DNA of 64,000 bases from Rhipicephalus microplus (Eukaryota; Arthropoda; Arachnida; Ixodida; Ixodidae). The position numbers and the translations under genes were made by a program. Under the pieces are notes generated by a model. The model made no database searches. It was not told where the DNA came from and was given only the letters and a program-made list of their open reading frames with translations. Shown piece by piece: positions 41,510 to 50,221 of this stretch. The stretch spans positions 8,411,001 through 8,475,000 of the forward strand of contig NW_027464589.1 in NCBI RefSeq assembly GCF_043290135.1, read 5' to 3'. Positions within the stretch are counted from its first letter, which is position 1, and the number at the start of each line of letters is the position of its first letter.

Positions 41510-41965
41510 ACAAGTGCACGTTTTGATATCGGGAAAATGATACAGGAATACAGCTCTTGGAACGATGCATTAAAATATTCCTTTTCCCCGAGAACCATAA
41601 GCGCCTGGAACAAACTACGGAAAGAAATTGTAGATAGCCCCAGTGTAGCAGTGTTTATTACACACTTGAGGGAAAAGCGTGGGTAAAGTTGTCCTCGCAT
41701 CGCTGTATTCTTTGAATAGCAGTGTTTTATGCGGTGATTCATGTTTCGGTTGCTAATCATTCGTTGATGTGTTCTGTTGATGTACTTTTTCGTCCACTCA
41801 TGCTTGGAGTGAACTCGCATCGCTGTATTCTTTGAATTGAAGTGTTTCATGTGTTGATTTCATGTTTTGGTTCATAATTACTTGTTGATGTGTTTTTTTG
41901 GTGAACTTTTTTTTTCTTTGTCCACTCCTGCTTGGAGTCAAGCCATTCTGCAGTATTTCTAAATA
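41510..41965 (+). mobile_element. 3' end of a CR1/L2-type LINE
   Basis: 41,510-41,686 encodes the C-terminal signature ALKYSFSPRTISAWNKLR, equivalent to FFPRTIIEWNNL in the 2A element, and stops at TAA 41,684-41,686. The 3' UTR holds two diverged tandem units of about 120 bp, each starting CTCGCATCGCTGTATTC (41,693 and 41,814) and ending TCCACTC(A/C)TGCTTGGAGT. It finishes in AAATAAATG near 41,965. Strong 5' truncation. Confidence 0.75.
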
Positions 41966-42109
41966 AATGAAAAAAGCAAGCGTTTGACGACCTCTTTAAC
42001 AGGGGGCCGCAGTCAATAACACTTCCGGCGTTTTATGCAACTGTTGCATTTTTTCGCCATGTCCAGTCGACCTGTCCTGGCATAGATGTGCTGAAGCCAC
42101 ATAGTTGAG

Positions 42110-42955
42110 ACAACTGCTGCTTTGTTGATTCCGTTGGTCCCCCCAGCCCGCCGTGCTCGCTGTAGACGGGAGTCTTGGAGCACGTTAACGGCTTCTTTTC
42201 TGGCTGAACACCTCCGGGACTTCATTTGGCTCCTGGGATGGGGTGTGCTTCCCACTCTCGACCGCCTCGAAAGGTGGAGAATGGTCCAGTCAGCGACATG
42301 TCTGTACTGCTTCCTTCGGGAAACAAATCAACATTTTCTGAGGCATTGTGGCATTGCTCGCGTTTTTTGGAGAGTCGTACATGCCAGATTTCGCTGCCTC
42401 AGAGTAAATCGCTTCGTTTCTTCCCACGGTGTTCGCGAGGAGCTTCGCTTGTCTTCTCATTGTTGCCGGCTCTTTCTGCCTCTGGCGCAACCGCTACGAG
42501 GCGGTTGCAGTGGGCCGCCGGCACCACGTGCTCTTCGTGATCCTAGAGCGATTGTACTCGGAGCTGCTGTCTGTTTTGTTGGAGGAGCTCTTCTTCCTCG
42601 GTGAAGAGGAATTTCTTCGGCACTGGTCTTACCCTTTTGTGTCGGTCTGTGATGGACGAGTGAAACTTGTCTCTCGGCCAGCCTGGTATCGATAGGCTGA
42701 TGTGTCGATGCGCCCGGCAGAAATGGCATGCCAACATGTAAATATGCAAAATGTGTATATTGATGTTTTATGTGTGTCTCTTGTTTACCTTGAAATATTG
42801 TTTGTGGTTGTGTTTGTGTGAACCATCGAATGCACATGTTCTTTCAAAGTCATCTCATATCCATGTTCATGAAAATGACTTCTGTTTTGTCATCATCGTT
42901 AGTGTATGTCTAAGAAGAATATGTTCTGTTGAGTGTTATTGACGTTTGTGACCAT
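42110..42955 (+). pseudogene. 3' fragment of a LINE ORF2 with zf-RVT finger
   Basis: 42,122-42,420 encodes FIWLLGWGVLPTLDRLERW and the zinc-binding motif CLYCFLRETNQHFLRHCGIARVFW. This is the zf-RVT pattern found C-terminal to the RT in L1/Tx1- and I-like LINEs. After a frameshift near 42,440 the frame at 42,429-42,695 continues with CLWRNRYEAV and EELFFLGEEEFLRHW up to a TAG. A GT-rich 3' UTR follows. This LINE clade differs from all others in the window. Confidence 0.7.
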
Positions 42956-42974
42956 AAATTTTTCCAAACACAGA

Positions 42975-43200
42975 AACTAGTCATCGGACGCTGCCTGCAT
43001 CGGCGTTGCGAGGCGAGAAAGGGGCACGTAGGGAAGGAGAGAGGGGACGTGCATGCGCAATGGCAGTGTCAATGCATCAGTGAGGAATGCCTATATAGGC
43101 AAGGGGAAAGTGAGCGTAGGTTAGCAGAAGCTCCCTGCGTCAGCGTTGTGAGGCGAGAGTGGGAGAGGAAAGAAGCTACGCATGCGTAGTGTGAGTGCGG
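42975..43200. repeat. Diverged tandem pair of about 125 bp
   Basis: Two related units start near 42,993 and 43,120 (CTGCCTGCATCGGCGTTGCG versus CTCCCTGCGTCAGCGTTGTG, each followed by AGGCGAGA). No coding content. It may belong to an unidentified repeat; an AATAAA lies at about 43,325. Confidence 0.4.
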
Positions 43201-43432
43201 ATGCTGACGCCGCGTGGCATACACCCGGGATGCTTCGCGTCTAAAAGAGATAACCTTCAAGTTACGATGGAGCCTGAGCACGTGGTGTAGGAGTTGTTTG
43301 TCTTGACATGTTCGTGTTTGCTCAAATAAACTTCACTTGATAGTTGGCTTGTTTCTTCTAAGTGTTTCGTCTAGTTTTCGTCATTTTTTGCGCTTCTTTT
43401 CCCCTTCATGTATGGTACACAAACACGTCAAG

Positions 43433-43682
43433 CGCCCCGCTGAGGTGGTCTCGTGGCTAAGGTACTCAGCTGCTGACCCGCAGGTCGCGGGATCGAATTC
43501 CGGCTGCGGCGTCTGCATTTCCGATGGAGGCAGAAATGTTGTAGGCCCGTGTGCTCGGATTTGGGTGCATGTTAAAGAACCCCAGGTAGTCAAAATTTGC
43601 GGAGCCGTCCACTACGGCGTCCCTCATATTCATGTGGTGGTTTTGGGACGCTTAACCCCGCATATCAATGATATCGATCAAA
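43433..43682 (+). repeat. tRNA-derived tick SINE, nearly complete
   Basis: A tRNA-like head with an A box (GGTGGTCTCGTGGCTAAGG) and a B box (GTCGCGGGATCGAATTCC) is followed by a body of about 170 bp with AGAAATGTTGTAGGCCCGTG and AAAGAACCCCAGGTAGTC. It ends in TATCAATGATATCGATCA. The same consensus occurs at 49,693-49,933. I recognise this as an abundant SINE type of hard ticks. Transcription by polymerase III from the internal boxes is expected; retrotransposition would need LINE enzymes in trans. Confidence 0.85.
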
Positions 43683-43689
43683 CACATCA

Positions 43690-44233
43690 AGCTCCTTCTG
43701 CTGCAAATTCAGTCACGAGTACTCGACAAAGAAGCAAAATAAATAAATAGGTATATTAGATGAATGGCTTATTTTGTATATGCATCGCCTTTAGGCATGG
43801 ATATATGTCGCATAAAAATTCCTTTGATTTCAGTTTCACTCTTGCTAGGCGTGTAACTGAAAGATTTGCAAAGCGCAGAAAATGAGTAGTTACAGCGTAA
43901 CTACGGAAGAAACAAACATGGACATGAAGGAACGCTGTCGTAGCACTCTTTTCTGTCCCTGGTTCTCCCTATACCGTGGTTTCACTGTAACGATTCGTTT
44001 TCTTGCTTTGTGCAAATATGTGGAGTCCAAAGTACCCACTAGGCCTAGCATCTTTCTTACTGACATGGGTAAGACGAGAAAATGGCACAACTGTGATACT
44101 ACGTGGGCCTATCTTTACTACACCGTACACTCAGTGCACCAGCAGGTAAGTTTTGTTATTTTAATTGATGAAAATTCATCATACTGTGAAGTACAACAGA
44201 TCAAAGCGAAGGAGTCACATATAGTTCTTCATG
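43690..44233. other. Non-coding DNA, 3' side of the phosphatase exon
   Basis: No recognisable gene. The part below 44,234 would be the 3' UTR and downstream region of the acid phosphatase. An ATTAAA-like signal occurs on the minus strand near 44,160. Confidence 0.45.
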
Positions 44234-44488
44234 TCAGGTGGAGGGTGGTCGGGGTTTGAGTACATTCTCGTGGAGAATTTTGCCGCCCGAGTCGTAGAAG
44301 GTGACCACCATGGAGTCTTCGGCAACCTCCATGTACGCGAAGCCACCGTAGCTGAACACTGAGGCCCAGGCAAACTTCAGAGAGTTCCGGGGGAGAGATC
44401 GGCGATGGATGAGCGATGGGTTGATGAAGTTCGTACAGCCGCTGATGAAGTACTCCACCTTCCAACCAAGCCGCTCAGGGCGAATGTG
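44234..44488 (-). CDS. ACP5-like: Terminal exon of TRAP-type (ACP5-like) purple acid phosphatase
   Basis: Encodes 84 residues: HIRPERLGWKVEYFISG, TNFINPS, HRR, SYGGFAYMEVAEDSMVVTFY, DSGGKILHENVLKPR, then TGA at 44,234-44,236. This follows the C-terminal end of vertebrate tartrate-resistant acid phosphatase type 5 (YVLSGAGNFMDPS, GGFAYVEI, then an Ser-Gly-Lys turn) motif by motif. The exon is bounded by a splice acceptor, TTTCTGCAG on the minus strand, with AG at 44,489-44,490. The enzyme family uses a di-iron centre to hydrolyse phosphate esters and is secreted or lysosomal. The metal ligands lie in upstream exons that should be beyond 44.5 kb; none was recognised in the window. No lesions are seen. 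Confidence 0.8.
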   Translation of the reverse strand, partial: HIRPERLGWKVEYFISGCTNFINPSLIHRRSLPRNSLKFAWASVFSYGGFAYMEVAEDSMVVTFYDSGGKILHENVLKPRPPST

Positions 44489-44499
44489 CTGCAGAAAGT

Positions 44500-46000
44500 G
44501 CGCTCGTGAGAAGTACTGTAAATATATTGAACAGAAATTTGTATGGCTCAGTGAAGTTATAAGAATACAAGGGCTTTCCATTCATATTTGGTTTAGTTAG
44601 TGTTTCTATTCGAAAAAAAAGCACTCGATGGAGAAAATTTTGAGTACGTAAGCACACTATTTGCGGAAATAATGAAGAAAACAACGCATTGACAAGGGCG
44701 TCAAGGGAACCACTTCTAAGAAGTGCTTCCTTCAGAGCCGGCTGGGCAGTCTCCCCCTGACCGAGCGGATCTCGAAACATGAACCCACTTTTTAAAACTG
44801 AAAACTAAGAAAGCAATCTTGGCTGGAACGTTTTGTCATTGCACTGGTCCACTTATACTTTAACAAATAAAACGATTGTTCCTTCAGTCAAGCTGGCCAC
44901 AGTTTTCATTATCGTTCAATTTTCAAAATCTTTAAACCGTGCTTATTTTCTGACTAACAAGAAGCCCCATCGAGTAGCTTTTTAACCGTTAGGATGGTGC
45001 TTCAAGAAAAGCAATAAGGTTATAGCACGTGCTTTTGTGGCTCCATGTGGCGTAATTCTAAGTTTGTTGAGAAAAAATCACAGCATATCCTCGAAGTGAA
45101 TGATGGCGAGTTCATTCATTCATTCATTCATTCATTCATTCATTCATATTTATTTCTTTCATTTGTTTCTTTCATAACAAAGTGCACTCCGTGACCATGA
45201 GAGCGAGAGAGCCAAGAGCGAGTGCGTGGTACAGCTGTTGAGACGCCGCAGCGAAACAGCGTGCTATAAGTGCACCCACGATTATTGTTCTCCCTTTCTA
45301 CCTACGATTGAAACGCTCGCAGTCGGAGCTCCCAGTTCGTGCAAGCCAGGACAACGTATGTACTATGTCATGCCTAAGAAGGGACAAGGCTCGACCCTAA
45401 GAAGCTTCGCCCGTAAAAACTAAATTGTAAAGCTCGAGAAACCGCATGTGACGAAACGAAGAAAAAAACGATGTCTCACTCAGACATACGGGTTAGTGAT
45501 TAGGTGGCCGCCGTTGTCAGCGTGTATGGATATCCAAAGGCAAAAAAGTTTTTTCAGTACAAGAGAGGGCTTAAATAAAACTGAACTATAGTTGGTGACA
45601 ACCTAAGAATAAATATAGGCTCCACTGACGAAGCATTATCGCCCTTATTTTTCATGCCTCTGCGCTACTAAGGAAGTAGTTCCCAAACAGTGGCCATAAT
45701 TTTTACGCTTACAACCCTTACCTTACAATACTTTTTTGGTGTTTAAATGCAGAATCTGAAGCTTGATAATTAAACTTGAGAAAGTGTGGGCTTCCGCGTA
45801 AGCTTAGCAAAATATCTGTTGTTTAAATTGCACCCCCCCCCCCCCCCCCCACTGCGCTCATCTCCGAGTCCACGAAGAAGCAATGCACATCTCTCGAAGG
45901 CGATATTTCTGCGCGGTACCTAAGGCTGTACTAAACAAGCAATGCCACATATAACCTAATGTTTAGAATTAAGAAATTGTTCTTTTGTGCTTTTACAAAA
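44500..46000. other. Non-coding DNA with microsatellites (intron or spacer)
   Basis: If the phosphatase gene is intact, this is its last intron. It holds a (CATT)n run at about 45,110-45,148 and a run of about 18 C at 45,832-45,850. No further exon was recognised. Confidence 0.5.
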
Positions 46001-47150
46001 TGTCACGGACAGCTATTTTTGGCGACACCGCGTCACGGCAATTAACGGGCGCCGTACTCTCCGACTGACCGTGAGAAACGGCGGCTCATGAAAGGGATCC
46101 GAGAAGTGCAAAATGGGGTGCTCTTCTTAGAACGTCGCCGCCACAGTTAATCCTTTTGTAACTGTGGCGACGTCTGCAAGGTCGTAGAAGGCCGCGGTAT
46201 ACCCCGAACAAGGATTAGACTACAAGACGCACCGACTGAGAGCTAAGTGGTTGACCGTTCCCACGGGGAAAAGCGTGGGAAACGCTCTGGTGGCCAAGCC
46301 GTATGACAACAACCCGACAGGTTGTCACTCTCGCTAGTTGCGGGCCCTCTCCCAATTGAAAAAAAGGGGTGGGGTCAAAATATTTTTGGGGCGGAGTTTC
46401 CCCTCAATTAAACGCGCATGATTGGACCCATGTAGAGGTCTCTTGTCCCCAAGGAAGAGAGCGAGGAGACACGAGTGGGATTTAAGCGCAGGTTTTTGCC
46501 CTGCTAGGCAGACTAGTCGGTGACCAACATGGTGTAGAAACAGATCAACAAGCATCTCTTCTAGAAGTTTTTAGTGTGGCTCTGTATCGGCTGGCCACCT
46601 AAACTTAGCCGTTCGTCTAGTTGTGACGCGATATTAACGTCTGCAACGTAGACATCGGGACTTCGCTTCGAGTTAGCTCAACCTGCTCGAAGTCACCTGC
46701 AAGCACTAGCCTCCCGGAGCCTCCAGCGTTGCAACACCGCCGACATCGCAGTCGTGCCAGAACTCTCTCCGACTTCTCGCATCCGATCGTCGGGGACACA
46801 ACGCTGCCGGTCATCACACGTATGCCTTCACCTGTTTATATCTTCGAACTTTCTCCTCCGTCGTTCTATTCTTGTTAGTTGGTGTAGTTTGTAATAGTTC
46901 TCTCTCGTAAGCTGATTTATTGTTTCTGTTATATATTTCTTTAGTTGTATCAAGTGTCGATGTATTTTGTTAGTTGTATTGAAGTGTTGTATTAGATCCC
47001 GTGTGCTGCAATATCCCTAGAGTAAAGTTGTTTTGTTTTCTCACGTCTCTGATCACTTCACTGTCTCTGCTTGCGTGCGGAACGAACCAACCTGCTGTCA
47101 TTCCCGTCGCCGACTTCGCGCTGGCGACGCTAGAGTGGCAGCTTGTAACA
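46001..47150 (+). repeat. 5' LTR
   Basis: Begins TGTCACGG, ends TTGTAACA (TG...CA). The 3' third is T-rich and encodes nothing. Its final 168 bp match the 3' remnant at 49,015. Confidence 0.85.
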
Positions 47151-47312
47151 AAACTGGCGTCCGCGAGACAGGACGTTCCGTACAAGAGTAAGACAGTGAG
47201 GGGTGAACGAGAACCGTGCGGACAGCGTTGTGATAGAGCCACACAGTTGAAGCGGTTGCATCCTGCAATGATTGCGCTGTTTTTATAGTGGCATTATAGT
47301 GACAGTTGCAGT

Positions 47313-47657
47313 ATGGAGTGTATGGATTTTGATAAGTGGATCGCATACGGTAAACAGTTAGGCCTCGAGGGCGCCGAACTGAGACAATGTGTTAAGGAGC
47401 AGCAGGAACAGGCGCAGGCGTTAGCCAGAGAAGAGCGGGCACGGGCCCGGGAGAAAAGGGAAAAAGAAAGGGAGAGAGAGCGCGAAGAAAGGAAGAGAGA
47501 ACGCGAAGAAAGGGCGAAAGAACGAGAAGCGGCAAGGGAAGCCGGAGAACGGAAAGTGCAGTTACTGCAATTAAAGATTCGCCTCAGCGAGAGTAGCAGG
47601 GTGAGCCGATCCAGCAGTGAGCACGGCGATGCCGGCGAGGAACTGTCATTTGAGTGA
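47313..47657 (+). CDS. Gag-like N-terminal protein with charged ER/K helix
   Basis: 114 codons. Starts MECMDFDKWIAYGKQLGLEG followed by AELRQCVKEQQ, a leader seen in gag proteins of some arthropod LTR elements. Then comes a long Arg/Glu-rich helix (residues about 35-75) and LQLKIRLSES. No zinc knuckle is present in this frame. It lies 163 bp after the LTR, where gag is expected. A TGA ends it and a second frame follows after 108 bp, so the original gag may have been longer. Confidence 0.6.
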   Translation: MECMDFDKWIAYGKQLGLEGAELRQCVKEQQEQAQALAREERARAREKREKEREREREERKREREERAKEREAAREAGERKVQLLQLKIRLSESSRVSRSSSEHGDAGEELSFE

Positions 47658-47765
47658 GACACATGGTGTCAAGGGCTACTCCCGGTTCTGCCTTGCGAGG
47701 CAAATGAAGCTGTTGCGCGACTCAGTCAGCAGAACGCGAACAACTACGAGGTAGTTAAGGCAGAG

Positions 47766-48344
47766 ATGTTCCGGACATTCGGAACTTCTGCCTGGACCAA
47801 AGAAGAGCAGCTCAGACAAGAGTCTGAAAGAAAGCGCGAAACAGAAAGACAACAGTCTGAAAGTGAGGGGCGTCGGAAAGCGCTGGACGTTAAAGTGTGG
47901 CAGGAAGCGCTAGAACCAGAGATCGCGCCAGAAAAGGGCCCGCGTATTCTAGAATGCATCAAGGTAGAGTATGCTGAGAACGAGGACTTGGCCGGTCTGG
48001 AGGTAGAGACGATGTCGAAAGACGCTCCTTGCGTGGATGAGGAGAGTGCCAGCAGCCCCAATGGGCCCAGTAAGATGCTGGAAACCTCCTTCGTGCCTCA
48101 AGAGTACGTTTCGACATCGTCAAATGTAGGCATAAGTAGTGCAGTGGCTAATCGAAGCAAGAACGTGATGCTTCAAGAGTGCAGTGATGCTATCGGAGAG
48201 GGCCCGGCTAATGATTCTATCAGCGGTAACAAAGATAATTTGGCCGGGCAGTCCGTCGTGACACCGAGTTCAAAATGTTTGAGCGTGGGGAAAAATGTAG
48301 CAAAAGCTCGAACGAGCTTCCCAACCCCTCAGTGCCCAACATAA
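47766..48344 (+). CDS. Second gag-region ORF, unknown function
   Basis: 192 codons, acidic and Ser-rich with an N-terminal charged segment (EEQLRQESERKRETERQQ). I recognise no domain. It is probably a continuation of the gag region after a frame change, as it lies inside the LTR element and shares its charged-helix style. Further basic, Arg-rich frames at 48,346-48,860 may be decayed remains of the same region. Confidence 0.45.
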   Translation: MFRTFGTSAWTKEEQLRQESERKRETERQQSESEGRRKALDVKVWQEALEPEIAPEKGPRILECIKVEYAENEDLAGLEVETMSKDAPCVDEESASSPNGPSKMLETSFVPQEYVSTSSNVGISSAVANRSKNVMLQECSDAIGEGPANDSISGNKDNLAGQSVVTPSSKCLSVGKNVAKARTSFPTPQCPT

Positions 48345-49014
48345 CATGATGATGGCATCGAGAGAAAGGGGGCAAGCAAACATCACCGAAAACGAAAGAA
48401 GCGGAAGCGCACCGCACTGTGTAAGCCTAAGGCAGATCCCACTCCATCTCGAGAAAGACGAAAGGCTAGGCCATTCATCCGTTTCAAAAAACGTCAATGG
48501 TGGCGTTCATGGAGGCACAAGCGGCGAGCCAGGTGTAGAGGGGGAAAAGGAGGTGCGTCACCCGAACGAAAGGCGCGGTTCATTTCGACGACTTCGGGAA
48601 AGCTGCCTGGCCCGAAGGTTCAAAGTCGAAAAGGCACAACGGCTAAGTACTGCGTGGGGGCGACCACAAAGACACTATTACCCAGGCTTCCCCCCTGTTT
48701 CTGGCGTCCCTTGCATATTCCTGAGGGGAGCCGGCCGAAATGCAGAATGAGGCGTGACAGCAGGACACAGCCTGGCGTTCGTGCTTTTTGTAACCTCTGG
48801 CGTGCTCGAAAGCCGCCGGGAAAGCGACCCCATCGTGTGCGATTCAAGCGAATCTAATTGAGAAAAGGGGGGCGGCGGTCAGAGTGAAGAATTGTTACAC
48901 GTGCGTGCTAAGTATGGTTACTTAGTGTTGCTTTGCAGATGCAGACTTCAGTCATCATTTTTGCAAGTTACGTGATGTGGTGTAAATTCTGCAGAAGGTA
49001 AAAACCGAGAAAAA

Positions 49015-49182
49015 GTGTTGTATTAGATCCCGTGTGCTGCAATATCACTACAGTAAAGTTTGTTTTGTTTTCTCACGTCTCTGATCTCTTCACTGTCTCT
49101 GCTTGCGTACGGAACGAACCAACCTGCTGTCATTCCCGTCGCCGACTTCGCGCTGGCGACGCTAGAGTGGCAGCTTGTAACA
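49015..49182 (+). repeat. 3' LTR remnant (last 168 bp only)
   Basis: Starts GTGTTGTATTAGATCCCGTG and ends TTGTAACA, matching 46,983-47,150. It is directly followed by the CAAAA target duplication. The first about 980 bp of the 3' LTR are missing and replaced by unrelated sequence after the purine tract. Confidence 0.85.
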
Positions 49183-49187
49183 CAAAA

Positions 49188-49690
49188 TTAAACAGGGACA
49201 ACAATAATATCTCACTACGTTGTTTGCAATTTTTTCACGAAACGTTTGCTGCTAGGTTTCTTCGCTCTGTTCTGTAACAATGGCAACTATGGCTCAAAGC
49301 GAAGAATGGAGAAACGATTTGAGATTTACTTCACAAATTTTGATTCTTGAAATGCCTTAAACGATGATTGTGCGTTTCGTGTCGTCATGCTTGTCGTCGT
49401 GTTTAAGGTAAACGCCAATGTTTCATTCGACGTCTTGTTTCATCGAAATAAAAGCGCGTAGCGCACAGTGTGTTTAACAGAGGGGATAATTGCATACGTT
49501 GTCAATAAGTTAATGGCCAATGCGATGTAGGCGGCTTAGTTGGCAGTGCTTAAAAGCTTTAGATGGAGTTTTGTTTCTTTGACAACTTGCACTCTATGGT
49601 GTTGTCATCAGCCCGTCAGCTTCTGAATATTCAACTTTTTCAAAACGGGGCCGTGTTAGGCTGTAACAGGGGCCAACACCTTCAATAAAT
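49188..49690. other. Non-coding spacer
   Basis: No recognisable coding or repeat structure. Confidence 0.5.
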
Positions 49691-49692
49691 TC

Positions 49693-49933
49693 GCTTTAGC
49701 GGTGGTCTAGTGGTTAAGGTACTCGGCTGCTGACCCACAGGTCGCGGGATCAAATCCCGGCTGCAGCGGCTGCATTTCCGATAGAGGCAGAAATGTTGTA
49801 GGCCCGTGTGCTCAGCTTTGGGTGCACATTAAAGAACCCCAGGTGGTTGACATTTCTGGAGCCCTCCACCACGGCGTCTCTCGTAATCACATTATGGTTT
49901 TGGGAAGTTATACCTCGCAAATCAATCAATCAA
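49693..49933 (+). repeat. tRNA-derived tick SINE, second copy
   Basis: Same consensus as 43,433-43,682: A box GGTGGTCTAGTGGTTAAGG, B box GTCGCGGGATCAAATCCC, then AGAAATGTTGTAGGCCCGTG and AAAGAACCCCAGGTGGTT, ending in (ATCA)n at 49,919-49,933. Closer to the expected consensus in the tRNA part than the first copy. Confidence 0.85.
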
Positions 49934-50133
49934 ACCTTACCGAATATGTCTGGGTGAAGGTGTGTCTGTGCAAGCAAGGGGGTTTTCTCTCTCCGGGCAA
50001 TTCGAGTGAATTCCGTGCTAGACTGTGCTTTCACAGGGGAGTGCAATGCATCTATCTTTTCTTTCATGTGACTAATTTAATAGAAACAACTCTTCTCTAT
50101 GCGTAATATATGCTCGCAATACAGGCAAATTGC

Positions 50134-50136
<3 letters not shown>

Positions 50137-50218
<82 letters not shown>
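50137..50218. repeat. (AT)n microsatellite 1
   Basis: About 80 bp of uninterrupted AT. It joins directly to Gypsy-1 coding sequence on its right. Open frames of alternating Ile-Tyr across it are artefacts of the repeat. Confidence 0.95.

Positions 50219-50221
<3 letters not shown>

Larger units (their letters stand above)
46001..49182 (+). mobile_element. LTR retrotransposon with 1,150-bp 5' LTR, no pol, truncated 3' LTR
   Basis: The 5' LTR runs from TGTCACGG (46,001) to TTGTAACA (47,150). The last 168 bp of the LTR recur at 49,015-49,182 with few changes. The 5-bp target duplication CAAAA is present on both sides (45,996-46,000 and 49,183-49,187). After the 5' LTR comes AAACTGGCGTCCGCGAGACA, a likely primer-binding region. 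Two gag-like ORFs follow; protease, RT and integrase are absent. A purine tract lies near 48,861-48,876. Thus a non-autonomous or deleted copy, probably Ty3/Gypsy-related. Confidence 0.85.

Noticed and set aside
44475..44780. Minus-strand frame upstream of the phosphatase exon as a further exon
   Set aside because: The acceptor AG at 44,489-44,490 ends the intron there, and the frame has no resemblance to acid phosphatases.
45110..45160. (CATT)n run as a LINE tail
   Set aside because: No LINE coding or 3' UTR sequence adjoins it; treated as a plain microsatellite.
50099..50220. Open frames of alternating Ile-Tyr on both strands
   Set aside because: They are translations of the (AT)n microsatellite and carry no protein information; the real Gypsy-1 coding sequence starts after 50,219.
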